From Candidatus Falkowbacteria bacterium CG10_big_fil_rev_8_21_14_0_10_43_10 (GTDB taxonomy: Bacteria; Patescibacteriota; Patescibacteriia; Patescibacteriales; XYC2-FULL-47-12), in the NCBI GenBank assembly GCA_002773655.1, contig PFAR01000009.1, positions 1-5,810 of the forward strand: a DNA stretch of 5,810 nucleotides, in the 5' to 3' direction. The notes beneath the pieces were generated by a model. The model made no database searches. It was not told the DNA's origin and was given only the letters and a program-made list of their open reading frames with translations. This document shows positions 1 through 5,662 of the stretch, piece by piece. The translations under genes and the position numbers were made by a program. Every line of letters begins with the position of its first letter. Position 1 is the first letter of the stretch.

Positions 1-76
1 GAGTCCAAATTAGTTTTCAAGATTTTCGTCAAAAAAAGTTCGAACATCAATCAAAAAACACCGCCAGAAAGGGTTC

Positions 77-136
77 TCCGCTCATCTCGCTGCGCGAGTG
101 AGCGGACCCGCTCCGGCGCGTAGCGCCATGAGCGGG
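77..136. repeat. Tandem pair of GC-rich palindromic hairpins
   Basis: Two adjacent hairpins of nearly equal size. The first has an 8-bp outer stem (77-84 with 99-106), one bulged T at 85, a 5-bp inner stem (86-90 with 94-98) and a 3-base loop. The second has a 7-bp outer stem (107-113 with 130-136), a 5-bp inner stem (115-119 with 123-127) and loop GTA. Both are bounded by CCGCTC and GAGCGG, repeated exactly 30 bases apart (78 and 108; 100 and 130), so this is a two-unit imperfect tandem repeat. The GC content is far above the flanks. It resembles a REP- or MITE-like intergenic element, but no family can be named. Bases 1-76, to its left, show no gene or clear signal. Confidence 0.75.
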
Positions 137-137
137 A

Positions 138-156
138 AATCCCACCTCCTCCGCCA
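138..156 (+). other. tRNA-Ser-like 3' end fragment (possible att remnant)
   Basis: The 19 bases parse as a tRNA 3' end: AAT closing a T-loop, CCCAC as the 3' half of the T-stem (141-145), CTCCTCC as the 7-base acceptor strand (146-152), discriminator G (153) and CCA (154-156). A G discriminator with this acceptor strand is typical of bacterial tRNA-Ser beginning GGAGGAG. The rest of the tRNA is missing: the bases before it are the hairpin repeat, and no 5' acceptor GGAGGAG occurs in 1-137. GGGTTC at 71-76 resembles the 5' side of a T-arm, as if the hairpins sat inside the T-loop, but only three stem pairs would be kept. It could be an integration scar at a tRNA 3' end or a broken tRNA gene; chance similarity is not excluded. 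Confidence 0.45.
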
Positions 157-162
157 AAACAT

Positions 163-198
163 AAAAAAGACGCGGGCTTAACCTCCCGCGCCTTTTTT
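163..198 (-). terminator. Intrinsic terminator closing the minus-strand gene cluster
   Basis: An 8-base stem (169-176 with 185-192, one A-C mismatch, otherwise GC) encloses an 8-base loop. It is flanked by six A on the left (163-168) and six T on the right (193-198). Read on the minus strand, the GC stem is followed by TTTTTT, a classical rho-independent terminator, 26 bases past the stop of the phosphotransferase gene. The symmetric A and T tracts mean it could also stop plus-strand transcription. Confidence 0.9.
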
Positions 199-218
199 AG
201 AAATAGAGTTTTAAGTAT

Positions 219-1229
219 CTAAATTTTTTTTAATTTTTTAATTAATTCTTCCGCCCGGTCAGGCTCGGGATGTTCTTTCACTAAAAAGAAGACTACAGTG
301 TGGAGAGCGGTCCAGTTATAGTAAGTTTTTATTCTTTTGTCCAGATCGCCATCAAGCTTTAATTTAGCCGCTTTTAAATATTCCTCTAAAAAGATTTTTT
401 TTATTTCCTCAACCTCCTCTTTTTTTTCAAAATGGCGGCTGCACATATAATCAAGCTGCTGGAGAAAAGAACCGAGATCGCGGGCGAAGTCCGCCAGGCA
501 CATGTCGGTAAAGTCAATCACGCCGATTTTATTCTCTGATATCTTTATCACATTTTCCGGGTGGGCGTCGCCGTGAATCAGCCAGCGCCGGTTGGTTTTT
601 TTTAAAATTTTTTTTTCCTGTTCGTTAAGTATGCTAAATATGTTCTTCACGTCTTCGTAATAATTGCCTTGCCGCTCCTTAATACTGCTAAGCCAGTGCT
701 TCGCTCCGGGGACGGTCGTTTCCATCAGACTATTTTTTTTATTAAAATTTCTCGCACCCGAGATATTTAATTTGTGCAGTTTAGCGAACCAGCGCGCAGA
801 CAATTTAGTTATTTTTTTAACGTCATCCAGTTTTTTCTCCCTGATAAAATGATATAAATTTTTTCCCTTTAAGCCGCGGTAGAAAATCCCTTTAAAACGC
901 TGGGAATAAAACAAAGGGTGGGGAATAGTCAAATTTCCTTTAGAAAAACCGCGCGACCAAAGGAACCGCAAGGCGTCATATATATTTCGGCGCTGTTCGT
1001 GGGAGTGAGCGGAGCAATAAAGAAAAAGTTTTTTTGTTTTATCGTTTTTTGTCAAAAAATAAGTATCATATTCCACCACAACATGATAAGACCTCTCCCA
1101 AATAAAATTTTTGATGCCGTGAATTTTTATTTTTTTAATATTTAAAAATTCCCGGTATGAAGGCAACACTCTTTTTTTCAGGTAACCGATGACGAATTTT
1201 TCATCGTAAAGCTGGTTAATGTCATTCAT
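219..1229 (-). CDS. APH/choline-kinase-like phosphotransferase, substrate unknown
   Basis: A 336-residue cytoplasmic protein with the C-lobe of the aminoglycoside phosphotransferase (APH) superfamily, enzymes that move the ATP gamma-phosphate to small hydroxyl compounds such as sugars, choline or antibiotics. The Brenner motif HGDAHPEN is at 219-226 (catalytic D221, metal-binding N226). The DFG-equivalent IDF is at 238-240 (D239), followed by DFARDLGSF at 247-255. The N-lobe (about 40-125) is divergent: where a beta-3 lysine is usual, the sequence reads LFLYCSAH (68-75). The start ATG has no Shine-Dalgarno sequence. The gene is last in the cluster, 134 bases after the GH57 gene, and is followed by the terminator. 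Sitting behind glgA and GH57, a sugar kinase (maltokinase also uses this fold) is an attractive guess, but nothing in the sequence fixes the substrate. There is no reason to call it antibiotic resistance. Confidence 0.85.
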   Translation of the reverse strand: MNDINQLYDEKFVIGYLKKRVLPSYREFLNIKKIKIHGIKNFIWERSYHVVVEYDTYFLTKNDKTKKLFLYCSAHSHEQRRNIYDALRFLWSRGFSKGNLTIPHPLFYSQRFKGIFYRGLKGKNLYHFIREKKLDDVKKITKLSARWFAKLHKLNISGARNFNKKNSLMETTVPGAKHWLSSIKERQGNYYEDVKNIFSILNEQEKKILKKTNRRWLIHGDAHPENVIKISENKIGVIDFTDMCLADFARDLGSFLQQLDYMCSRHFEKKEEVEEIKKIFLEEYLKAAKLKLDGDLDKRIKTYYNWTALHTVVFFLVKEHPEPDRAEELIKKLKKI

Positions 1230-1342
1230 ATGTTCAAATTATTTTGTACGGATTTATAAATTTGCTAAACCAAGTATTCGCATTTATTTGAGTTAATGTA
1301 AGTATTGTGCGACAAACTTGTGTTAAAGGATTGCAAACCGCT

Positions 1343-1366
1343 TAGAAGCCTGCAACGATGCTTCTA
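1343..1366 (-). other. Stem-loop overlapping the GH57 stop codon
   Basis: A perfect 7-bp stem, TAGAAGC (1343-1349) with GCTTCTA (1360-1366), encloses a 10-base loop. On the minus strand the stem begins with the TAG stop of the GH57 gene. No T-run follows, so it is not a standard terminator; it could slow decay or partly attenuate read-through. The rest of the 134-base spacer (1230-1363) has two copies of AAGTATT but no convincing promoter. Confidence 0.4.
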
Positions 1367-2527
1367 CTTACGTTTCCAGTAATATTTCCAATGTTTTTTC
1401 CAAATTAATTTTTTAATTTTTAAATATAATTTTTCCGCTTTAATTTTAGTAGCGCGGGTAGCCGCGTCATCCAGTGTTCTGATAGATCGGATTAACTCGT
1501 TAAGCCCCCGCTCAATTTCATCAGGGCTCCAGGAAAAGGTGCTCATTAAGTTTTTAAAGTTATGCCCCGACGCCCACCAAAAGGTGCAGCTGGCCAGCCC
1601 CCTCCTCAGGTGCCAATATGCCCATTGGTATTGGGGATCTCCCTGGTGCCGGTCAACTGTTTCCCATGCCAAATTAGCCAGCTTCCAAAGCTTCATTTGT
1701 ATTTTGTTTTTTTCATTATGCCACAGGACGTAAGGCCGCCGGCGGTTTAATTCTTTAGCGTTTGATTCCCAGGATGAAGCCATTATTTTTATCGCTCTTT
1801 CCGGCGGATTATTTTTTATGTATTCGGAAATTGTGGCTGTTTCCACGTTGGGATTTTTTAATAATTTTTCCAGATGGCCGGAAATGTCATTATGGTGCAG
1901 GCCGTAAAGTTCGGCGTCAGTGGCGGTGATAATGGCTGTTTTTTTTTCCGCCGGTCCTATTTTTGCCAGCAACTGGGGCACGTAGCTTTTTGAGTATTCC
2001 CTTTGCCGGAAAATAACCGCTAAACCGCTGTTGCTGTCAGTATATATTTTGCGGCAGTCTAGTTTATCCAGTTCGCCCGCTCCCGCTATTTCATCTAAAA
2101 TAATCCATTCATATCCCAGTTCTTTTATTATTTTAGCTATTTCAGCGGAATAGGCCATTTCCGGCAGAAAGAATCCTTTTAATTTAGCGCCGGGAAAATA
2201 TTTTTTTATTAACTCCTCCTGAAGCTTGACTTGCCTTTCCGTTTCCTCCCGCGGAATTAAAGGAAGGATGGGGTGGTAGGCGGCGGTGCCGACCAACTCA
2301 ACTTGTTTCCGCTCTATTAATTTTTTTATATCATCAAGAAGCTCTTGCCGGCTGAATTCCTCCAGTTTTTCAAGCAAACATCCGCTGATGCTAAGCGTGA
2401 ATTTTATCTCTCTGTTTTTTAGCAAAGCTTTAATCAGACGGGTGTAACTTCTGTCTATCGCTCCCATTATTATTCCTTTGTCCAAAGTGGCCGGCTGGTA
2501 TAAATGAAGAAAATTAATCCACAACAT
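1364..2527 (-). CDS. Glycoside hydrolase family 57 (alpha-amylase/glucanotransferase-like)
   Basis: A 387-residue protein with the GH57 signatures in order. HLYQP (8-12) is the first conserved motif near the start of the barrel. ELVGTAAYHPILPLI (77-91) is the second. GFFLPEMAYS (118-127) carries the expected nucleophile E123, and TDAELYG (203-209) the expected acid/base D204. The aromatic segment FWWASGHNF follows at 316-324. GH57 enzymes are retaining alpha-glucan hydrolases, transferases or branching enzymes. At 387 residues it is shorter than the roughly 500-700-residue GH57 branching enzymes, so amylase or 4-alpha-glucanotransferase is more likely. There is no signal peptide, so it should act in the cytoplasm. 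The ATG lies 16 bases after the glgA stop, indicating co-transcription; the nearest AAGGA is 23 bases away, too far for a normal ribosome site. The last 30 residues are unusually rich in Lys and Trp. Confidence 0.9.
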   Translation of the reverse strand: MLWINFLHLYQPATLDKGIIMGAIDRSYTRLIKALLKNREIKFTLSISGCLLEKLEEFSRQELLDDIKKLIERKQVELVGTAAYHPILPLIPREETERQVKLQEELIKKYFPGAKLKGFFLPEMAYSAEIAKIIKELGYEWIILDEIAGAGELDKLDCRKIYTDSNSGLAVIFRQREYSKSYVPQLLAKIGPAEKKTAIITATDAELYGLHHNDISGHLEKLLKNPNVETATISEYIKNNPPERAIKIMASSWESNAKELNRRRPYVLWHNEKNKIQMKLWKLANLAWETVDRHQGDPQYQWAYWHLRRGLASCTFWWASGHNFKNLMSTFSWSPDEIERGLNELIRSIRTLDDAATRATKIKAEKLYLKIKKLIWKKHWKYYWKRK

Positions 2528-2543
2528 ATCTTAAAATTTTTAA

Positions 2544-4019
2544 TTATTTTTCCTTTATATTTATTGCTGTCCGGTATAGGTCTATATACTTTTTTGCCGG
2601 AATTTCCCAGGAATTGGATTCCCGCATGTCGCGCCTTACTAATTCTTTCCATCTTCTTTTATTTTTAAAAATTTCAACGGCTCTCACTATAGCGCCATAT
2701 AACTCGTAGCCGTTAAAAATATTAAAGACAAATCCAGTCCCGTTTTTTTCCGCCGGATCGTAGTCTGTCACTGTGTCATACAACCCTCCGACGCGGTGCA
2801 CTATTGGAACGCAGCCATACCGCATCGCGCTCATCTGATTAAGGCCGCAGGGCTCGTGGTGCGAGGGCAGAAGAAATATATCTCCTCCGGCATAAGTTAA
2901 AGTTTCATATTTTTGGTTTTCTTCGTGAGAGGGAATAACCGCCAGTTTATCAGGGTATTTTTTAGAAAATTTTTGCAGCTCTGTTATATATTTTTTATCG
3001 CCGGCGCCGATTACTATAAACTGCAGATTGAGCGCTAAAATATGCTCCATAATGTTTAAAATCAAGGTAAATCCCTTTTGGTAAACAATGCGGGAGGTCA
3101 TTATAATTATTGGAATATTGGGGTCAGCCGGCAGATTAAATTTTTTTTGCAAAATTTTTTTATTGTCTCTTTTCCCGGCAGGAGCGTTTTTATAATTGAA
3201 ATTTTTGTGCAATCCCGGATCGGTCGCCGGATTTAGTTCATTGTAGTCGATGCCGTTCACGATTCCATATAATTTATGCTGCCTGTTTTTTAAAATGCGC
3301 TGCAGATCCTGCCCGAATTTTTTCGTTAAGATTTCTTCAGCATAATGTTCTGATACCGCGTTAATAATGTCGGCGTTCATGATCGCCCGCTTGGCGAAGT
3401 TTATATATTTAATATCAAGGCTGTCAAGATGCGGCAGTTTAGTCTTGCCATAGTCTTTATGATCAGACGGGACTTCCCACCAATTCATTCCCATTTGAAA
3501 AACAAGGTTATGGATAGTATAAATTGTTTTTGTTTCCCCTAATTTTTTGGCGTAGTGAAATTTAGTTTTAATGTAATAGGGGATGAGCCCGGTATGCCAG
3601 TCATGGCAATGGATAATATCGGGCTTTAAATCAAGCATGGATATTAAGCGCAGAACGCCCGCGTTAAAAACCATAAACCGGGAGTTCTCGCGAGAGGAGC
3701 CGTATAATGATTTGCGCTTGGAAAAATATTTTGTATTTTCAATAAAATAAACAGGCAGGCCCTGCATCAGATATCCCCGATAGATGTTAATATTAACTAT
3801 GTCTTCGCTGTTGACGTGCAGTTTAATATTTTGTTCAATCAGCTCAATTCCTTGCTTTTCTTTATCTATTATTTGCCCGTACATTGGAGTAATAACACAG
3901 ACATCATAGCCCAGCCTTTTCTGCGCCTTAGGCAGGCTGCGAGCGACATCAGCCAGTCCGCCGGTTTTAGAGAACGGGTCAACTTCACTGGCAATATGGA
4001 TGATTTTGAGAGGTTTCAT
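2544..4019 (-). CDS. glgA: Glycogen/starch synthase (GT5)
   Basis: A 491-residue cytoplasmic enzyme that extends alpha-1,4-glucan chains using ADP-glucose (UDP-glucose in some relatives). Length matches bacterial GlgA (about 480). The N-terminal Rossmann domain has the nucleotide-sugar loop KTGGLADV at 18-25 (usual form KVGGLADV) and HCHDWHTG at 137-144. The link to the second domain has NGIDYNELNPATDP at 255-268. The C-terminal domain has SRIVYQKG at 309-316 (R310 and K315, equivalent to E. coli R300 and K305) and PSHHEPCGLNQMSAMRYG at 385-402, with catalytic E389 (E. coli E377). RFEPCGL of classical enzymes is HHEPCGL here. All key residues are present. It precedes the GH57 gene by 16 bases. 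The start has no Shine-Dalgarno sequence. No glgC, glgB or glgP lies in the window. Confidence 0.96.
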   Translation of the reverse strand: MKPLKIIHIASEVDPFSKTGGLADVARSLPKAQKRLGYDVCVITPMYGQIIDKEKQGIELIEQNIKLHVNSEDIVNINIYRGYLMQGLPVYFIENTKYFSKRKSLYGSSRENSRFMVFNAGVLRLISMLDLKPDIIHCHDWHTGLIPYYIKTKFHYAKKLGETKTIYTIHNLVFQMGMNWWEVPSDHKDYGKTKLPHLDSLDIKYINFAKRAIMNADIINAVSEHYAEEILTKKFGQDLQRILKNRQHKLYGIVNGIDYNELNPATDPGLHKNFNYKNAPAGKRDNKKILQKKFNLPADPNIPIIIMTSRIVYQKGFTLILNIMEHILALNLQFIVIGAGDKKYITELQKFSKKYPDKLAVIPSHEENQKYETLTYAGGDIFLLPSHHEPCGLNQMSAMRYGCVPIVHRVGGLYDTVTDYDPAEKNGTGFVFNIFNGYELYGAIVRAVEIFKNKRRWKELVRRDMRESNSWEIPAKKYIDLYRTAINIKEK

Positions 4020-4028
4020 AAATTATTT

Positions 4029-4124
4029 AACACGAATGTTTCAAATTATACATGAATACGCGCGAATTAAAACATTAGTAAAATAATTCGAAATATTCGT
4101 GTGTAATTCGTGTACATTCGTGTT
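4029..4124. repeat. Inverted array of ACACGAAT / ATTCGTGT
   Basis: The ruvC-glgA spacer carries three copies of ATTCGTGT at 4095-4102, 4106-4113 and 4116-4123, starting 11 and 10 bases apart, with a partial copy ATTCG at 4086-4090. On the other side are the complement ACACGAAT (4030-4037) and degenerate copies at 4050-4057 (ACATGAAT) and 4060-4067. The outermost copies pair perfectly over 9 bp (4029-4037 with 4116-4124). The last copy overlaps the ruvC stop codon. Approximately one-helical-turn spacing would suit a protein-binding array, but a decayed intergenic repeat is equally possible. Confidence 0.65.
4045..4050 (-). promoter_or_regulatory. Possible -10 box for glgA
   Basis: On the minus strand a perfect TATAAT, directly preceded by TG, ends 25 bases before the glgA ATG. 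No good -35 stands 17 bases upstream (GTTTTA). If used, it would give glgA, the GH57 gene and the kinase their own short-leader transcript, separate from yebC-ruvC. AT-richness makes chance matches easy. Confidence 0.35.
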
Positions 4125-4611
4125 ATACATAATTGGCGCAACAGATGGCTACGGCGAGCGCGTCCGCCGCGTCATCCGGCATGGGAATCTCTTTCATATT
4201 TAATAATAGCTTTACCATTCTTTGCACCTGCATTTTTTCCGCTCGGCCGTAAGCGCTGACCGCCTGTTTAACTTCCAGAGGGGTATATTCAAAAGCCGGC
4301 AGGTTATTTTGGCAGATAGTCAGCATCACAACTCCGCGGGCTTCCCCGACCGTTAACGCGGTTTTTACGTTGCTGCAGAAGAATAATTTTTCCACCGCCA
4401 CCGCCTCTGGCTTAAACTTCTTTATTAATTTAGCGAGTTCAGCGTTGATTTGTTTTAATCTTTGCCCATGCGGCCGTCCGGCCGGAGTCTTAATGCATCC
4501 ATAGCCGATCAGCTTCAGTTGGTTATTTTCTTTTTTTATGACTCCAAAGCCGGTAGCGGCGATTCCGGGATCAATACCTAAAAAAATTTTTTTTTGGTTG
4601 CTATTTATCAT
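4123..4611 (-). CDS. ruvC: Holliday junction resolvase RuvC
   Basis: A 162-residue endonuclease that cuts four-way DNA junctions symmetrically in recombination and repair. The RNase H-like active site is complete, numbered from the chosen ATG: D14 in GIDPG, E74 in AVEKLFFCSN, and D147 and D150 in PDDAADALAVAI. The GRAEKMQV segment (122-129) is also typical. I chose the ATG at 4609-4611 because GGTG lies 8 bases upstream (4620-4623), it gives the usual length, and it is the first ATG in frame. A TTG at 4630-4632 would add seven residues but lies inside the arm of the large dyad. yebC is upstream, a common bacterial pairing, but ruvA and ruvB, which often follow, are absent; glgA follows after 103 bases. 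Confidence 0.95.
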   Translation of the reverse strand: MINSNQKKIFLGIDPGIAATGFGVIKKENNQLKLIGYGCIKTPAGRPHGQRLKQINAELAKLIKKFKPEAVAVEKLFFCSNVKTALTVGEARGVVMLTICQNNLPAFEYTPLEVKQAVSAYGRAEKMQVQRMVKLLLNMKEIPMPDDAADALAVAICCANYV

Positions 4612-4623
4612 AGCATAGGCACC

Positions 4624-4713
4624 AAATTCCAAAGAAATTATAAATATTAAATTCTAAATCATAAAGCTATTTTTGAAATTTATAGTTTAGAATTTAAAAT
4701 TTCTTTGGAATTT
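4624..4713. repeat. 90-bp near-perfect dyad between yebC and ruvC
   Basis: A 16-bp arm (4624-4639) is the exact reverse complement of 4698-4713. After a 7-base bulge on one side (4640-4646), a second perfect 12-bp arm pairs 4647-4658 with 4686-4697. A further 5 bp (4661-4665 with 4679-4683) can close the top. In the transcript this would be a long hairpin just ahead of ruvC. Parts of the right arm recur directly beyond it: TTTAGAATTTAAA at 4686-4698 and 4711-4723, TTTGGAATTT at 4704-4713 and 4725-4734, the last reaching the yebC stop. The structure suggests a small MITE-like or palindromic repeat; no transposase or clear target duplication is visible. Confidence 0.8.
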
Positions 4714-4733
4714 AGAATTTAAAGTTTGGAATT

Positions 4734-5459
4734 TTATAAGGTTACGTCTGTGTAATAATTGCTGACATCTTCATTTTCCTCCAGCGCTTCAATAAACTGT
4801 TCGACTTTTTCCTTATCTTCATCTCCTAATTTTTTTTCATCTTTGGCAATATATTCAATTTCCGCCGATTCAGTTTTTATATTTTTGTCGTCAAGAAGCT
4901 TTTTAATGTTTTTTAAATTTTCAATATTTGTTAAAACAGCCAGGCCCTCTTCCTTCGGCAAAATATCGTCAGCGCCAGCCTCAATTAATTCCAGTTCCAG
5001 TTCGTCATGGCTGATATTTTGCAAGTTTTCCGCGGCAATCCTGATAACTCCCAGACGGTTAAAATTCCAGGAAACGCTGTTGCTGGCCCCTAAAGCCCCC
5101 CCATGCTTGGCAAGGAGATGGCGGATTTCCGCGCCCGCCCGGTTTTTATTATCAGTCAGCACTTCTATAATAAAACCGGCCTTGGCCGGCCCGAAGCCTT
5201 CATAAGTAAGCTCTTCGACCGTGGCGCCGCCCAATTCCCCGGTGCCGCGTTTAACAGCGCGTTCGACATTTTCTTTCGGCATATTGAAAGAGCGGGCTTT
5301 TTCAATCGCCATGCGCAGGGAGAAATTTAATTCGGGATCTCCGCCTTTGCGGGCGGCGATTGTAATATTATTGCCCAGCTTGGTAAAAATAGAACTGCGC
5401 TTGGCGTCGATTACCGCCTTATGCCTTTTTGTCGTAGCCCATTTTGAATGTCCCGACAT
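4734..5459 (-). CDS. yebC: YebC/PmpR family protein (TACO1-like)
   Basis: A 241-residue cytoplasmic protein, the normal length for the family (about 240-250). The diagnostic N-terminus MSGHSKWA is followed by DAKRSSIFTKL (18-28), the GGDPE segment, NMPKENVERAVKRGTGEL (59-76), LTYEGFGPAKAGF, and DNKNRAGAEIRHLLAKHGG (103-121). The C-terminal domain ends with an acidic helix and EENEDVSNYYTDV. Members have been described as transcriptional regulators (PmpR) and, more recently, as factors that help ribosomes through proline stretches; mitochondrial TACO1 is a relative. The exact role here is not shown by sequence. The first ATG gives the canonical start, though no Shine-Dalgarno sequence is visible. 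It is the first gene of the minus-strand group, with its own promoter upstream. Confidence 0.96.
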   Translation of the reverse strand: MSGHSKWATTKRHKAVIDAKRSSIFTKLGNNITIAARKGGDPELNFSLRMAIEKARSFNMPKENVERAVKRGTGELGGATVEELTYEGFGPAKAGFIIEVLTDNKNRAGAEIRHLLAKHGGALGASNSVSWNFNRLGVIRIAAENLQNISHDELELELIEAGADDILPKEEGLAVLTNIENLKNIKKLLDDKNIKTESAEIEYIAKDEKKLGDEDKEKVEQFIEALEENEDVSNYYTDVTL

Positions 5460-5480
5460 AAATTAATTACTTAGTAAAAA

Positions 5481-5500
5481 AGCAACTTAATTATGTTGCT
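5481..5500 (-). other. Small stem-loop with T-run in the yebC leader
   Basis: A 6-bp stem AGCAAC/GTTGCT, with two more pairs past a T-T mismatch, is followed on the minus strand by six T. It looks like a weak terminator, but it would lie only a few bases after the predicted transcription start, too early to act as one. It is more likely a 5' stabilising structure, or chance. Confidence 0.35.
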
Positions 5501-5510
5501 TATTACTGTT

Positions 5511-5539
5511 ATTGTATAATATTATGCAATAAAAATCAA
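5511..5539 (-). promoter_or_regulatory. Sigma70-type promoter of the yebC-ruvC group
   Basis: On the minus strand TTGATT (5534-5539, 4 of 6 to consensus) is followed by exactly 17 bases and then TACAAT (5511-5516, 5 of 6). The start of transcription would be near 5504, giving a leader of about 45 bases before yebC. It lies back to back with the plus-strand promoter of the hemolysin III gene. Confidence 0.65.
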
Positions 5540-5560
5540 GCTGTTTTTAAATATCGCCTG

Positions 5561-5569
5561 TGTTATAAT
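5561..5569 (+). promoter_or_regulatory. Extended -10 promoter of the hemolysin III gene
   Basis: TGTTATAAT is a perfect extended -10 (TG, one base, TATAAT at 5564-5569). The sequence 17 bases upstream (CTGTTT at 5541-5546) is a poor -35, which extended -10 promoters tolerate. The start would fall near 5576, giving a leader of about 87 bases. Confidence 0.65.
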
Positions 5570-5578
5570 AAACCTAGC

Positions 5579-5659
5579 GCTTTTTCTCAAAGCTTTACCC
5601 CGCGCCTTAATAATAGCGGGGTGCGAGGTTTAATATCTCGCAAGAAGGTGCTGGGTAAA
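5579..5659 (+). promoter_or_regulatory. Structured 5' leader, possible RNA switch
   Basis: Consecutive helices fill the leader: GCTTT/AAAGC (5579-5583 with 5589-5593), ACCCCGC/GCGGGGT (5597-5603 with 5616-5622) and TGCGAG/CTCGCA (5622-5627 with 5637-5642). An alternative long-range helix TTTACCC/GGGTAAA (5594-5600 with 5653-5659) competes with the second one for 5597-5600. Its 3' strand ends three bases before the ATG. The likely ribosome site AAGGTG (5645-5650, 12 bases from the ATG, rather far) lies in the junction. I recognise no known riboswitch consensus. Confidence 0.4.
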
Positions 5660-5662
5660 ATT

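Noticed and set aside
38..66. Second tRNA-like 3' end (GTTCGAAC followed by CCGCCA)
   Set aside because: The distance from T-loop to CCA is 28 bases rather than about 23, and the T-stem and acceptor strand do not fit.
219..1229. Antibiotic-resistance aminoglycoside kinase
   Set aside because: The superfamily motifs are shared by many metabolic kinases; nothing specific to resistance enzymes is visible and the context is metabolic.
1306..1330. dif/Xer-like site (TTGTGCGACAA ... TTGTGTTAAAG)
   Set aside because: The two half-sites resemble dif arms, but only 2 bases separate them instead of the usual 6-8, and no Xer gene is nearby.
4638..4643. TATAAT on the minus strand before ruvC as a promoter
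   Set aside because: It lies inside the AT-rich dyad arm and loop, with no acceptable -35 at 17 bases; a chance match is likely.
4759..5205. Long plus-strand reading frame inside yebC (148 codons)
   Set aside because: It is antisense to a clearly conserved gene, its translation is Ser-rich low-complexity, and it matches no family.
5481..5500. Transcription attenuator for yebC
   Set aside because: Stem and T-run are present, but they would start within a few bases of the predicted transcription start, leaving no room for an attenuation mechanism.
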